Source of the DNA: Candidatus Poribacteria bacterium
GTDB lineage: Bacteria; Poribacteria; WGA-4E; WGA-3G
Assembly: GCA_022821965.1 (NCBI GenBank)
Contig: JAJECN010000023.1
Location: 1-64,000, forward strand
Direction: 5' to 3'
Length of the DNA stretch: 64,000 bases
Shown here piece after piece: positions 1-8,649 of the stretch. The translations under genes and the position numbers were made by a program. A model generated the notes under the pieces. That model searched no databases. It was not told the origin of the DNA and worked only from the letters and a program-made list of their open reading frames with translations. Within the stretch, counting starts at the first letter, position 1, and every line of letters starts with the position of its first letter.

Positions 1-19
1 AAAAAAAGGGGTATTTCCA

Positions 20-1345
20 ATGTCCATTTTACAACGAGTGCCAGATAAAATGCAAGCCATGCTTGAAACTGTTCCAGATGAGTTCGCCGTCAATACCGGG
101 CTCGTCAAAAGAAAGCGAAAACTGACTGGGAGTGCGCTGACGCAAATCCTCGTCTTCGGGTGGTTTGAAAAGCCAGAGGCGAGTTATCAGCACCTCACTG
201 AAACCGCTGCGACGCTCGGTATACAGGTCAGACGACAAGCTCTTGAGCAACGCCTGACACCTGAAACGGCTGAAATGTTGAAACACACACTTGATGCCAC
301 CATTATAGAAATGCTTGAAGTTGCCGGTCGCCGCGAGGCACTGCCTTTACTTCAGCAGTTTACGGGTGTCTATGTTCAAGATTCGACGTGGATAACACTT
401 CCCGATGAACTCCACGAGACCTGGAAGGGACAACCGAAAAAGAATCATCCCTATAAAGCCGCTTTGAAACTTCATCTCTGCTTTGATGTGCTTACGGGGT
501 GCTTTCAACATTTGCAGTTGACCGATGGCATAACCGCTGATAGCACCGCCGCAAAGGCATCCGATCCACTCCCACAGGGAAGTTTACGCCTCGCAGACCT
601 CGCCTATTTTTCACTTGATGAGTTTGAGAAACTCACTGAAAACGGCATCTACTGGATCTCGCGTTTGAAAGCCAACACTTATCTGTCCGATGAAACCGGT
701 GAACGACTTTCTTTAGAAAAGATGCTCAAGGCAGAAGAAAACACCCATATCCGTAGGCGCATTCGTATCGGGAAAACAAAGCAACTTCAGGGGTATCTCG
801 TCGCTGAAAGACTTCCTGAAGCAGAAGCAAATAAACGCCGACGCTACATCCGATACTGGGCGAAACGAAAATGTCAAACACCCTCAAAAACTCGTCTGCG
901 TCTCGCAGGATGGAATCTCTACATCACCAATATTGAAGAACATCAACTCACACCGAAACAGATAAGTGTCATCGTCGGCATCCGTTGGCAGATTGAACTG
1001 ATGTTTAAGGCGTTCAAAAGTCTCTCAAAACTTCATGTTTCTCGAAGCCAGAAACCCTATCGTATTCTGTCTGAAATCTACGCCAAACTTATCGCACTTC
1101 TGATTCAACATGCCATTATGTTAGCCGCAGGCTACCGACATATACAACAGAGTTTCATGAAAACAGCAAAATATATCGCAGGCTATGCGAGACTGATCAC
1201 ATCGAGTTTTCATCGCTCAAAGACGGCACTTCGTGAAACTTTGAAAATCATAAAACGTTCATTTGAAAAGGGGGGCACTTTCCAGAGAAGCACTGGAAAA
1301 AATACAACCCTTCGCAAACTTGAAGAGGTTACTGATAATCCCTAA
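20..1345 (+). CDS. IS4-family transposase
   Basis: Transposase of the DDE superfamily that moves its own insertion sequence. At 441 residues it is full length. The catalytic acids read as D121 (VYVQDSTW), D193 (LRLADLAYF) and E326. E326 sits in the IS4 signature: R322, three residues, E326, six residues, K333; the usual Tyr before the Arg is replaced. The ATG lies only 19 bases inside the window, so the left inverted repeat and target duplication are outside. The right end should lie in 1346-1458, before the convergent aminotransferase gene, but I could not define it. Family assignment is firm; mobility is not shown. Confidence 0.9.
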   Translation: MSILQRVPDKMQAMLETVPDEFAVNTGLVKRKRKLTGSALTQILVFGWFEKPEASYQHLTETAATLGIQVRRQALEQRLTPETAEMLKHTLDATIIEMLEVAGRREALPLLQQFTGVYVQDSTWITLPDELHETWKGQPKKNHPYKAALKLHLCFDVLTGCFQHLQLTDGITADSTAAKASDPLPQGSLRLADLAYFSLDEFEKLTENGIYWISRLKANTYLSDETGERLSLEKMLKAEENTHIRRRIRIGKTKQLQGYLVAERLPEAEANKRRRYIRYWAKRKCQTPSKTRLRLAGWNLYITNIEEHQLTPKQISVIVGIRWQIELMFKAFKSLSKLHVSRSQKPYRILSEIYAKLIALLIQHAIMLAAGYRHIQQSFMKTAKYIAGYARLITSSFHRSKTALRETLKIIKRSFEKGGTFQRSTGKNTTLRKLEEVTDNP

Positions 1346-1458
1346 ATTGACACCTATAGTGCGGTTTTGCGGCGTACTCACCTGTCCCCTGATAAGCGGG
1401 GTATTTTTACTGGGGTGTTTCCCGCGATCTGCATTCCTAACCGCACCGATATAGAATA

Positions 1459-2604
1459 TTAATCCCCCGCTGCCACATCTGCCGAAGTCACCTGTGCCGC
1501 TCGAATAGCCTCACACAGATAAGTAATCCCTTCAGGAACATCGTCCACATGGCAGTAAGCATACGCGAGGCGAATCGCTTTTACAGGTTCGTTTGCATAA
1601 TGGAAAGCACTCCCGTTACTATAGCCAACCCCTTTCGCCGAAGCGAGTTTCTGTAATTTATTAAGGTCTGTCGTTTCCGGTAAATCTATCCAAAGGAAAA
1701 GTCCACCGCGAGGTCGTGTCCACGTACAGAGGTCGCTGACATGCTTATCAAGTGTTTCTACCACCGCGCGACACTTCGCACCAACAGCAGCATTCGTCCT
1801 CACGAGGTGTGATTCGAGGTGCTCCATGAAGAATTCAGCAACGATTGCACTCGCGAGGGCACTCGTTCCACCATCCCATCGGTTTTGATGGATCTGTCCG
1901 TAATACGGCTGCCTTGCCACAAAATAACCTTGACGAACACCCGCCCCCAAGATTTTGGAGAAAGTCGCAATAAAGATTACCCGATTTGAGGTATCTAACT
2001 TAAAAAGCGCAGCAGGCGTGGGAGTTGATGTGAAGTCAATATCGCCGTAGCAATCGTCTTCAACAATTAATGTCCCATATTCTTCCGCTAAAGCCAACAT
2101 CCGATGTCGGCGTTCAAGCGAGAGAATCGCCCCTGTTGGGTTCTGATGGTTCGATGTCGTATAGATGAGCGACGGTCGGATATTTTTCTGCTTGAGTTCC
2201 TTGAGTTTCGCTTCCAGTGCATCCATGTCCATGCCGTCAATATAATCCATCGGCACGCCAACGATGTTTGCTTTGAAATGGCGCATGATACCGAGGGTTC
2301 CACTGTAAGTGTATTCCTCTGTCAATACCGTGTCGTCGGGGTTGATAAGCGTTCCCAATACCAATTCCAATGCCTGCATAGAGCCGGAGGTAATTGAGAT
2401 GTTATCTATCGGCAGCGAGACACCTTCACGTCGTTCAAACCGCATTGATGCCAGTTCGCGCAAACCCTCATAACCGGATTCGCCCGGATAGTTAACCAGA
2501 TCGCCCCCTAACTTACGGAGTGCCTTTTCGCTCGCCGCAATTAAACCCTCTGTCGGAAATGTATACGGATCCGGACGCCCACCTGTAAAACCAAAGTCTT
2601 TCAT
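1459..2604 (-). CDS. PLP-dependent aminotransferase, class I/II (2-aminoadipate/MocR-type)
   Basis: Fold-type I PLP enzyme of 381 residues that transfers amino groups between an amino acid and a 2-oxo acid. The Schiff-base lysine is K217 in TFSKILGAGVRQGY. The PLP contacts N155-P-T-G and D183/D184-x-Y186 are visible, as is the GSMQALELV helix near residue 74. It lacks the GntR DNA-binding domain of MocR regulators, so it is a free enzyme of the LysN / 2-aminoadipate transaminase type. The ATG has an AAGGAG ribosome site. It is monocistronic and convergent with the transposase. Substrate cannot be told from sequence. Confidence 0.85.
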   Translation of the reverse strand: MKDFGFTGGRPDPYTFPTEGLIAASEKALRKLGGDLVNYPGESGYEGLRELASMRFERREGVSLPIDNISITSGSMQALELVLGTLINPDDTVLTEEYTYSGTLGIMRHFKANIVGVPMDYIDGMDMDALEAKLKELKQKNIRPSLIYTTSNHQNPTGAILSLERRHRMLALAEEYGTLIVEDDCYGDIDFTSTPTPAALFKLDTSNRVIFIATFSKILGAGVRQGYFVARQPYYGQIHQNRWDGGTSALASAIVAEFFMEHLESHLVRTNAAVGAKCRAVVETLDKHVSDLCTWTRPRGGLFLWIDLPETTDLNKLQKLASAKGVGYSNGSAFHYANEPVKAIRLAYAYCHVDDVPEGITYLCEAIRAAQVTSADVAAGD

Positions 2605-2771
2605 AATATGCTCCTTCTTCTACACAAATTCCACATAAGCAAATTATAACAGACTTCTCCAAAAAAAACAACACCGAAAAACCGCTGAATCAAAGGCATT
2701 CAGTTCTTCTGTAGGAGCGATCTCCTGATCGCGATTTATCCCATTCAACCAACAGGAGGAAGTATATTCTA

Positions 2772-2859
2772 ATACCATTTCTGATTGAAATTGTAGCATA
2801 AACTTTTAGTTTGTGCACTCAGGTGCGGTTAATGCGATATAAACTTTTAGAAATGGTAT
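2772..2859. repeat. 88-base MITE-like element with terminal inverted repeats
   Basis: The ends ATACCATTTCT (2772-2782) and AGAAATGGTAT (2849-2859) are perfect 11-base inverted repeats. Inside, ATAAACTTTTAG occurs twice (2798-2809 and 2839-2850). The internal stretch beginning TTGTAGCAT at 2791 resembles 19728-19754, so part of it is dispersed. It carries no coding capacity. It could be a non-autonomous transposon remnant or simply a hairpin repeat. Confidence 0.5.
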
Positions 2860-3194
2860 AATACCATATCTATACGCATTGTGATGGTTAACATATAGTA
2901 TATCTATAATTCACATATTAGTCTTATTTTCTCTCAAAGTTGCTAACGCCTTCGACTTTTATCATCTTAAAGGACGCAATTACCTGTCGGATTCACCACA
3001 GATTCACCACAGAAATTTGACCCATTTAACCGCCCATAAAATTTTCAAAATCGCTTCTCATCCCTTTGGTAGCTTAGATTCTCGGTCAATTTTGAGAAAA
3101 TCGAAAATTCTGTGATTTTCTGTGGGAGCTGATGTGTTGTTGTTTTTTCACCACTGCGTTCATAAAGTGGATCAGGCGTTTTCGGTGTTATCGT

Positions 3195-3224
3195 TTGACA
3201 TCTGTTCCTACGTTGTGCTATACT
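3195..3224 (+). promoter_or_regulatory. sigma-70 type promoter of rimI
   Basis: TTGACA at 3195-3200, an 18-base spacer, and TATACT at 3219-3224, about 68 bases upstream of the rimI ATG. Confidence 0.6.
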
Positions 3225-3291
3225 TTCGCTATCTTTATGGAAGCGAAATAAACTGCGATGCTCTTCAATTTTCCTACATCTATCTACGCAA

Positions 3292-3759
3292 ATGACGACC
3301 CAAAATCTCACGTTTGAACCGATGCGCTTGTGCGACCTACAGAAGGTCCTGGAAATCGAAAATGAGTGCTTTGACAATCCGTGGAGCGAAACCGACTTCA
3401 CATTGTCCCTGAAGCAACCCAAGTCGTACGAACATGTTTACGTCGCACGGCGCGAGAATACCGTCGTTGGCTACATTGTGTTTACCGTTCTCCATGAAGA
3501 AGCACAGGTCCTAAACCTCGCGGTACCGGCTGCCTATCGGCGGCAAGGGATCGGTAGATACCTGCTCGCTTCTGCCTTGGAAACAATACAGGCATACGAT
3601 GGACACGAGGTTTTCTTAGAGGTCGCCGTTAACAATTTACCTGCACAATATCTCTACCGACAATTCGGGTTCCGCATCTGTGGCATCCGAAAAAATTACT
3701 ACGGACGTTATAAAGACGCTTATGTTTTACGAAAAGGAGTAGAAACCGATGCTACTTAA
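3292..3759 (+). CDS. rimI: Ribosomal-protein-alanine N-acetyltransferase RimI
   Basis: GNAT-fold enzyme that acetylates the N-terminal alanine of ribosomal protein bS18 with acetyl-CoA. The 155-residue length is normal for the family. The acetyl-CoA pyrophosphate loop is R83-R-Q-G-I-G88, preceded by the beta strand VLNLAV. The C-terminal stretch from FLEVAVNN to a YLYRQFGF helix and the GIRKNYYG/DAYVLRK tail are typical of RimI. It starts at ATG behind a TTGACA/TATACT promoter. It overlaps the next gene by 11 bases, so the two are likely cotranscribed. Confidence 0.85.
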   Translation: MTTQNLTFEPMRLCDLQKVLEIENECFDNPWSETDFTLSLKQPKSYEHVYVARRENTVVGYIVFTVLHEEAQVLNLAVPAAYRRQGIGRYLLASALETIQAYDGHEVFLEVAVNNLPAQYLYRQFGFRICGIRKNYYGRYKDAYVLRKGVETDAT

Positions 3760-4528
3760 CCTACTAAGCCATGCCTTTTCAGCAACTGCGACGCTATCGC
3801 TCTCAACCCGCCGACAGGAAGCACGGACAGTCGGCAGAAACGGCTGGCGCATCATTGAAGAAGAGGTCAATTGGAACATCTCTGAAACGGCTATCGTTGT
3901 TGTTGATATGTGGAACGAACACTGGTCGTGGGGAGCGACAGAGCGCGTGAACATCATGGCACCTCGGATGAACATCGTGCTTGATCGGGCGAGACAAAGC
4001 GGTGTGCAGATTATCCATGCCCCTTCTGATACGATGGATTTCTACGAAGCGCACCCGGCACGGCGTTCAGTGTTAGACCTGCCGCATGCCGATACACCCC
4101 CCGAACGCGAGATACCCGACCCACCTTTACCCGTTGATGCGTCCGATGGTGGCTCAGATACCGGCGAAACTGATGGCTACAAGGCGTGGCACCGTCAACA
4201 TCCAGCCCTTGAAATTTCTGATACAGATGCCATTAGCGACAACGGACAGGAGGTCTACAACTTATTGAACCACAAGGGTATCAAGAATATCATCTTCATG
4301 GGTGTTCATACGAATATGTGCGTTCTGGGACGTTCTTTCGCGATTAAACAGATGGTGCGCTGGGGCTTCAATGCTGTTCTCACACGCGATCTCACGGATG
4401 CGATGTACAATCCCTTCAAACCGCCTTATGTCAGTCATGAAGAGGGGACTCAGTTAATCATTGAATATATTGAGAAATTCTGGTGTCCCACAATCCTGAG
4501 CGGCGATTTGACGACACCGAAGGGTTAA
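3749..4528 (+). CDS. Cysteine hydrolase, isochorismatase family
   Basis: Alpha/beta hydrolase of the isochorismatase-like superfamily, 259 residues. The family uses an Asp-Lys-Cys triad to cleave amide or vinyl-ether bonds. D53 (AIVVVDMWNEHW) and the nucleophile C191 (GVHTNMCVLGR) are clear; the lysine is not obvious. The roughly 40 residues before the fold are probably real, since GWRIIEEEVNWN leads directly into it. It overlaps rimI by 11 bases and ends before a strong bidirectional terminator. Substrate unknown; rimI as neighbour gives no hint. Confidence 0.8.
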   Translation: MLLNLLSHAFSATATLSLSTRRQEARTVGRNGWRIIEEEVNWNISETAIVVVDMWNEHWSWGATERVNIMAPRMNIVLDRARQSGVQIIHAPSDTMDFYEAHPARRSVLDLPHADTPPEREIPDPPLPVDASDGGSDTGETDGYKAWHRQHPALEISDTDAISDNGQEVYNLLNHKGIKNIIFMGVHTNMCVLGRSFAIKQMVRWGFNAVLTRDLTDAMYNPFKPPYVSHEEGTQLIIEYIEKFWCPTILSGDLTTPKG

Positions 4529-4622
4529 TAGTTGTCAGTTATCGGTTATCGATTTTCAGTGACCAAGAGGCGCGGTTTATTGATAACTCTTGTACCACTA
4601 ACCAAACCGTCCTATATAAAGC

Positions 4623-4658
4623 AAAAGCCCACGGTAATGAGAATACCGCGGGCTTTTT
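4623..4658. terminator. Bidirectional rho-independent terminator
   Basis: Arms AAAAGCCCACGGTA (4623-4636) and TACCGCGGGCTTTT (4644-4657) pair with one G-U type mismatch around a 7-base loop. T-runs follow on both strands. It lies between the convergent hydrolase and malectin-like genes and can serve both. Confidence 0.85.
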
Positions 4659-4675
4659 TAAATTGGGTACGTGTT

Positions 4676-5326
4676 TTATTGACGGTTGCTTTTCAACTCG
4701 CCCCACGTCGATGTGAGTTTCTGCTTCGGATCGACAGCAGTGCTCACAGCAGGTATAACTTCCAAGGCACTGAACATCGCGTTTAGATCGCCTGCGCCGG
4801 TCTCAGCATTTCCAGCGAAATTAAAGTCGAGTGTCCCATCGCTCACTTGAATCCCTGGATAGGTCTTGATGTCAATCTCATGTCTACCCGGTGTAACGTA
4901 GAGCGGTTCAACGTTTTCCTCTTCAATGAAGATATCGAAGCCACGGTTGTTCGGCGACCAGTGCTCACCGACGAGGTAGGTGACATCAAATACGCCGTCA
5001 CCGGTCTTGAACTGATACTTAACAGTGTCAGGGAATCGTGCCCAACTGACAGCGTAGAAGAGGTCCACGTCGTAGCCAGCAGCTTCAGCCTGCGCTTGTG
5101 CATCCGCTGTCAACTCTTTTACCTCAGCAGTGCGAGGTGCCAGTTCAATCCAACCACCCCACGACTGGTCTTCCTGCTGTGCGCCTTTCCAGACGCGTCC
5201 TTTTGAGTCGGTGAAGTCATCTGTCTTGCCGCCCCACACTCGGAATTCCTCTGCTGGTAGCAGCGTCGGTAGTGCGAACATAGCCAGGAAAAACACTATT
5301 GTTAAAACACTAAGTAGTTTCATCAA
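4676..5326 (-). CDS. Secreted malectin-like protein with C-terminal KLTSTWG motif (copy 1)
   Basis: Exported protein of 216 residues. A hydrophobic signal peptide covers residues 1-25 (MMKLLSVLTIVFFLAMFALPTLL, then PAEE). The mature part resembles malectin/NPCBM carbohydrate-binding modules: RVWGG near the start, then FDVTYLVGEHW, RGFDIFIE and a later DGTLDFNFAGN strand. It is about two-thirds identical by eye to the gene upstream at 5342-5995, so the pair is a tandem duplication, probably cotranscribed with 15 bases between them. The last residues, KLTSTWGELKSNRQ, recur in the duplicate and, more loosely, in the LamG protein at 58628. Domain call is inferred from pattern only. Confidence 0.7.
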   Translation of the reverse strand: MMKLLSVLTIVFFLAMFALPTLLPAEEFRVWGGKTDDFTDSKGRVWKGAQQEDQSWGGWIELAPRTAEVKELTADAQAQAEAAGYDVDLFYAVSWARFPDTVKYQFKTGDGVFDVTYLVGEHWSPNNRGFDIFIEEENVEPLYVTPGRHEIDIKTYPGIQVSDGTLDFNFAGNAETGAGDLNAMFSALEVIPAVSTAVDPKQKLTSTWGELKSNRQ

Positions 5327-5341
5327 AGTTGCCTCCTTTTA

Positions 5342-5995
5342 TTATTGATTTTGCCGTTCCGATTTCAACGCACCCCATGTTGATGTGAGTTTCTGCTTCG
5401 GATCAACGGCTAATGCAGGAATCACTTCTATTCCGCTAAACATCGCATTGAGATCGCCTTTGCCAGTTTTCTGGTTGCCAGCAAACTCAAGGCTCATCAC
5501 TTTATCTTTAACCTGAATGCCTTCGTATCGTTTAATATCAATCTCATCTTTGCCCGGTGTTACATAAAGCGGCTCAACAACCTCGCCTTCGATGATGATG
5601 TCAAAACCGCGATTGTTCGGGGACCAGTGTTCCCCGACGAGATAGGTGACATTGAAGGTGCCTTTGCCGGTATTCAGATCCATCTTAACGACATCGGGAA
5701 ACCTTGCCCAACTGACAGCATAGAAGAGCTCCTCATCATACCCTTCTTTCTTCGCCAGTTTTTTGGCATCGTTCGTGAGATTGCGGACTTCTGCTGTGCG
5801 CGGTAGCAATTCAATCCATCCACCCCACGCTTCTTTTTCATTTTGCCCGCCGTGCCAGACACGTCCATCAGAATCTTTGAAATCTTCCGCTTTACCGCCC
5901 CATACCCGAATCTCTTCGGCAGAACTTGCATCATGAATAATGGTTGCTGTAACAAATACAGCAAGCAAAATTACGAAAACTATACCCTGTCGCAT
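5342..5995 (-). CDS. Secreted malectin-like protein with C-terminal KLTSTWG motif (copy 2)
   Basis: Paralogue of the preceding entry, 217 residues, with a signal peptide ending near ASSAEE. The block VTYLVGEHWSPNNRGFDI is identical in both copies, as are FYAVSWARFPD and VEPLYVTPG. The central fold resembles a malectin-like sugar-binding module. The C-terminus VDPKQKLTSTWGALKSERQ matches copy 1 almost exactly after a variable stretch, which suggests a functional tail rather than drift. It is the upstream gene of the pair. The ligand is unknown; attachment to polysaccharide or cell-surface glycan is a reasonable guess. Confidence 0.7.
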   Translation of the reverse strand: MRQGIVFVILLAVFVTATIIHDASSAEEIRVWGGKAEDFKDSDGRVWHGGQNEKEAWGGWIELLPRTAEVRNLTNDAKKLAKKEGYDEELFYAVSWARFPDVVKMDLNTGKGTFNVTYLVGEHWSPNNRGFDIIIEGEVVEPLYVTPGKDEIDIKRYEGIQVKDKVMSLEFAGNQKTGKGDLNAMFSGIEVIPALAVDPKQKLTSTWGALKSERQNQ

Positions 5996-6115
5996 ATTTC
6001 CCCCCTTGTTGTGATAAAAAATACAGACATATTAGACACATTAAAAATAACACATTCGCGACGTAATTTGCAAATCTTTTTTTATACGACTTATGCATCA
6101 AGTCACTGTTCAGAC

Positions 6116-6164
6116 GGGTCTCCGTGCTTGTCCGAACCTGAATACACGCAGAGCACGGAGACCC
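6116..6164. repeat. Perfect 13-base inverted repeat
   Basis: GGGTCTCCGTGCT at 6116-6128 and AGCACGGAGACCC at 6152-6164 flank 23 bases. There is no T-run on either side, so it is not a normal rho-independent terminator. It sits in the 221-base gap between the FG-GAP gene and the malectin-like pair. Confidence 0.7.
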
Positions 6165-6216
6165 TGCGGGACATAGTCAGACAAAAGTAAATTGCGTAAG
6201 TCCTGTTTTATTCACA

Positions 6217-7824
6217 TCACTCGGTGCTCTCAACCACAATAAGCCGTTGATTCACTTTCACATCGGTCAATGTCTGAACAATACCGCTTGGCCACTGAAT
6301 AACAATCTTGTCCACCACTTTGTGGTGTGCAAGCCCGAATTCGACATCAAGACTGTTCTGCGAAAGGTAACTGTCCCCCGCTGTTACCTGTTGAATCTGA
6401 TGCAGGTCGCCTGCGCTCACCTTCACGAGTGCGCCAATACCATCCCGATTGCTCACCGTGCCAACTGTGCGGATTTGAAGCCACTGTTGTCGATTGCCGC
6501 CATCGTTTCGGAGCAGCATCGGTTTCGATCCGCTATTGACAATAAAGATGTCCAAATCACCATCGACATCGTAATCGCCGACGGCTACGCCTCTGCCAAC
6601 GCCGTACGAACCGAATTTCCGCAGCCCTACAGCTTCAGAAATATCAGCGAAGGTGCCATCACCGTTATTTTCAAGGAGGACATCGGGTTGCCCGTGTGCT
6701 TCCCACGAAGCTGGATCAATATGACCTGCTGCAAAAAAAATATCCAAATCACCGTCGTTATCCGCGTCAAATAGGGCGGTGCCCCAACATGTTTTACCGA
6801 GTCCTGCCTCAAAAATACCGCTCTGTGAGGAGACATCAGCAAAGGTCCCATCGCCGTTATTTCTATAGAGGACATTGTTTTCATCCAACCAGTTTGTAAC
6901 AAAGAGGTCTAAATCGCTGTCTATATCGTAATCGCCCCAAGCAACACCCATACCGCTTCGGATATCGCCGGTATGACTCCGTGCGTCTGGACGATTTGTA
7001 TTTGTGAACGTTAGTTCTCCGTCGTTGCGATAGAGAATATTCTGGTCGGTATCGTTGGCAAGATAGAGATCCAGATCGCCATCGGCATCGTAATCTGCTG
7101 CAGCGACCCCAAGTGTCAGATGAAACCCACCATTCACTTTGGCAGCATTTGTAATATCAATGAATCCACCATCTCCCTTGTTTACATAGAGCACGTTTGC
7201 CTGTCCGAAGAAATCGTAAGGGAAAAAAACTTCATCCCCCTGTGGCACTTTGGTATATTCAATATAGTTGCCGATGTAAAGGTCAAGATAGCCGTCGCTA
7301 TCGTAATCGCCCCATGCAATACCAGCACCGAAACCGTTGTCGCCAATGCCTCCAGCACCAGATGAGAAGCGTTTGAAAGTGCCGTCCCCGTTGTTTCGAT
7401 AAAACAGATTCGCCTTATAGTTCGTAACATAAAGATCGGAATCACCGTCGTTGTCGTAATCTGCGAAAGCGCATCCCATGCCCCAACCGGTATCGCCAAC
7501 GCCAGCGGCATCGGTTACATCCGTGAAGGTCCCATCACCGTTATTTCGGTAGAGCGTGTTTTTTGGGAGGACAGCGTCCGCTGCAGGTCGAACTAAGGAA
7601 CCGTTGACAATGTAAAGGTCTAATCTACCGTCGTTATTGTAGTCGCACCACGCTGCACCTGAACCGACGAGTGCAGGCAGTACACGTAAGTCGATACCGC
7701 CAGCGTGCTCAAAATGGATACCTGCCTGTTCGGTGACATCGACAAATTGGATATCAGATGCATGACTATTCAAGGTAAACAAAAGGTTCAAGACGACAAT
7801 GGCTGTTCGTAACCTATTTTGCAT
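6217..7824 (-). CDS. Secreted FG-GAP/VCBS repeat protein with C-terminal ASPIC/UnbV domain
   Basis: Exported beta-propeller protein of 535 residues, of the CRTAC1 type. The N-terminal 23 residues form a signal peptide ending NSHASD. Seven repeats carry a calcium-binding loop of the form D-x-(D/N)-x-D/S-G (DYNNDGRLDLYI, DYDNDGDSDLYV, DYDSDGYLDLYI, DYDADGDLDLYL, DYDIDSDLDLFV, DADNDGDLDIFF, DYDVDGDLDIFI). The last 100 residues form an ASPIC/UnbV domain (GIGALVKVSAGD, QNSLDVEFGLA, IVIQWPSG). Such proteins are extracellular and probably bind other proteins or glycans. It stands alone on the minus strand. Confidence 0.9.
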   Translation of the reverse strand: MQNRLRTAIVVLNLLFTLNSHASDIQFVDVTEQAGIHFEHAGGIDLRVLPALVGSGAAWCDYNNDGRLDLYIVNGSLVRPAADAVLPKNTLYRNNGDGTFTDVTDAAGVGDTGWGMGCAFADYDNDGDSDLYVTNYKANLFYRNNGDGTFKRFSSGAGGIGDNGFGAGIAWGDYDSDGYLDLYIGNYIEYTKVPQGDEVFFPYDFFGQANVLYVNKGDGGFIDITNAAKVNGGFHLTLGVAAADYDADGDLDLYLANDTDQNILYRNDGELTFTNTNRPDARSHTGDIRSGMGVAWGDYDIDSDLDLFVTNWLDENNVLYRNNGDGTFADVSSQSGIFEAGLGKTCWGTALFDADNDGDLDIFFAAGHIDPASWEAHGQPDVLLENNGDGTFADISEAVGLRKFGSYGVGRGVAVGDYDVDGDLDIFIVNSGSKPMLLRNDGGNRQQWLQIRTVGTVSNRDGIGALVKVSAGDLHQIQQVTAGDSYLSQNSLDVEFGLAHHKVVDKIVIQWPSGIVQTLTDVKVNQRLIVVESTE

Positions 7825-8139
7825 TTGGACTCCTCTTTCAGTGTCTCGGTTCGCGTTCTACTGAACATTATACACAAAACCGTAAATCGGATGTGCCTTA
7901 ATTTCAGAGTGCTGCAGTTTTCGGTTTTTTGTCGGTTATACGGACTAAGCCGGGATCGTAGTGTTTGTGCTTGGGTGTTTCTGCGTATTTCTGCGTATTT
8001 CCGCCCCTTCTACAGAGGAGATGAATGGTTCTGGTAGATATGGAGATTTTAGTTGCAATTACACTGAAAATGTGTTAAAATACATAAGTGTTAATGTGGT
8101 TAAAGCCAGTTGTTTAGGTTAGAGGGCTTGCAAGTGGAA
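7825..8139. other. Intergenic region with promoter, no gene seen
   Basis: Divergent spacer of 315 bases between the FG-GAP gene and the HNH-rnpA operon. It contains a short direct repeat, TTCTGCGTAT twice at about 7979-8000, and the operon promoter at 8053-8081. Confidence 0.6.
8053..8081 (+). promoter_or_regulatory. Promoter of the HNH-rnpA-yidD-yidC operon
   Basis: TTGCAA at 8053-8058, a 17-base spacer and TAAAAT at 8076-8081, about 60 bases before the HNH gene. Confidence 0.5.
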
Positions 8140-8646
8140 ATGTCTGTCTTGGTACTCAACGCCAGTTACGAAGCGATCAACGTTTGCAACCTCCGGCGCG
8201 CGATGAAAATGGTTTTCAAAGGCACCGCACAGACTGAAGAAGTCTCTGATGTTGAAATTCATTCGCCGAGTGCTGCGATAAAAGTACCACATGTAATTCG
8301 ATTAGTAAATTACGTTCACGTTCCGCGCAGTGTCGTCAAATTTTCACGAAGGAATGTCCTTGTCCGCGACCAGTATACGTGCCAATACTGTCACTCGGAA
8401 TTCCCGACAGCGCAGCTCACGATCGACCATGTGGTGCCGCTCTCTCGCGGCGGGGAAACAACATGGGAGAACGTCGTGACGGCTTGCAAAAAATGTAATA
8501 ACAAAAAAGGCAGTAAAATGCTTTACGAGGCGCGACTGAAACTGGAACGTCAACCCAAAACACCCTCAATTTTAACCTATCTGCAACTCAACCGTCATTT
8601 TCGCGGGTGCCACCCGTCGTGGAGAAAATATTTGTATATCAACTAA
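8140..8646 (+). CDS. HNH endonuclease family protein
   Basis: Small protein of 168 residues with a C-terminal HNH domain: CQYC, then LTIDHVVPLSRGG, WENVVTAC and CKKCNNKKG, giving four zinc cysteines and the His/Asn catalytic set. The N-terminal half (LVLNASYEAINVCNLRRAM) is typical of stand-alone HNH proteins widespread in bacteria, whose role is unknown. A TTG start 30 bases upstream is possible, but the conserved family start MSVLVLNASYE favours the ATG at 8140. It ends three bases before rnpA, in the slot where rpmH usually sits, so it should be cotranscribed with rnpA. Confidence 0.85.
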   Translation: MSVLVLNASYEAINVCNLRRAMKMVFKGTAQTEEVSDVEIHSPSAAIKVPHVIRLVNYVHVPRSVVKFSRRNVLVRDQYTCQYCHSEFPTAQLTIDHVVPLSRGGETTWENVVTACKKCNNKKGSKMLYEARLKLERQPKTPSILTYLQLNRHFRGCHPSWRKYLYIN

Positions 8647-8649
8647 ATC

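Larger units (their letters stand above)
2605..3291. other. 687-base intergenic region with repeats, no convincing gene
   Basis: AT-rich spacer between the divergent aminotransferase and rimI genes. It holds a short palindrome at 2717-2732 (arms GCGATC/GATCGC), an element with 11-base terminal inverted repeats at 2772-2859, a tandem copy of GATTCACCACA near 2991-3011, and the rimI promoter near its right end. A reverse reading frame at 3045-3422 overlaps rimI and shows no recognisable domain. Confidence 0.6.

Noticed and set aside
3045-3422. A reverse reading frame of 125 codons across the rimI start
   Set aside because: It overlaps a clear rimI gene and its promoter, has no ribosome site and no recognisable domain.
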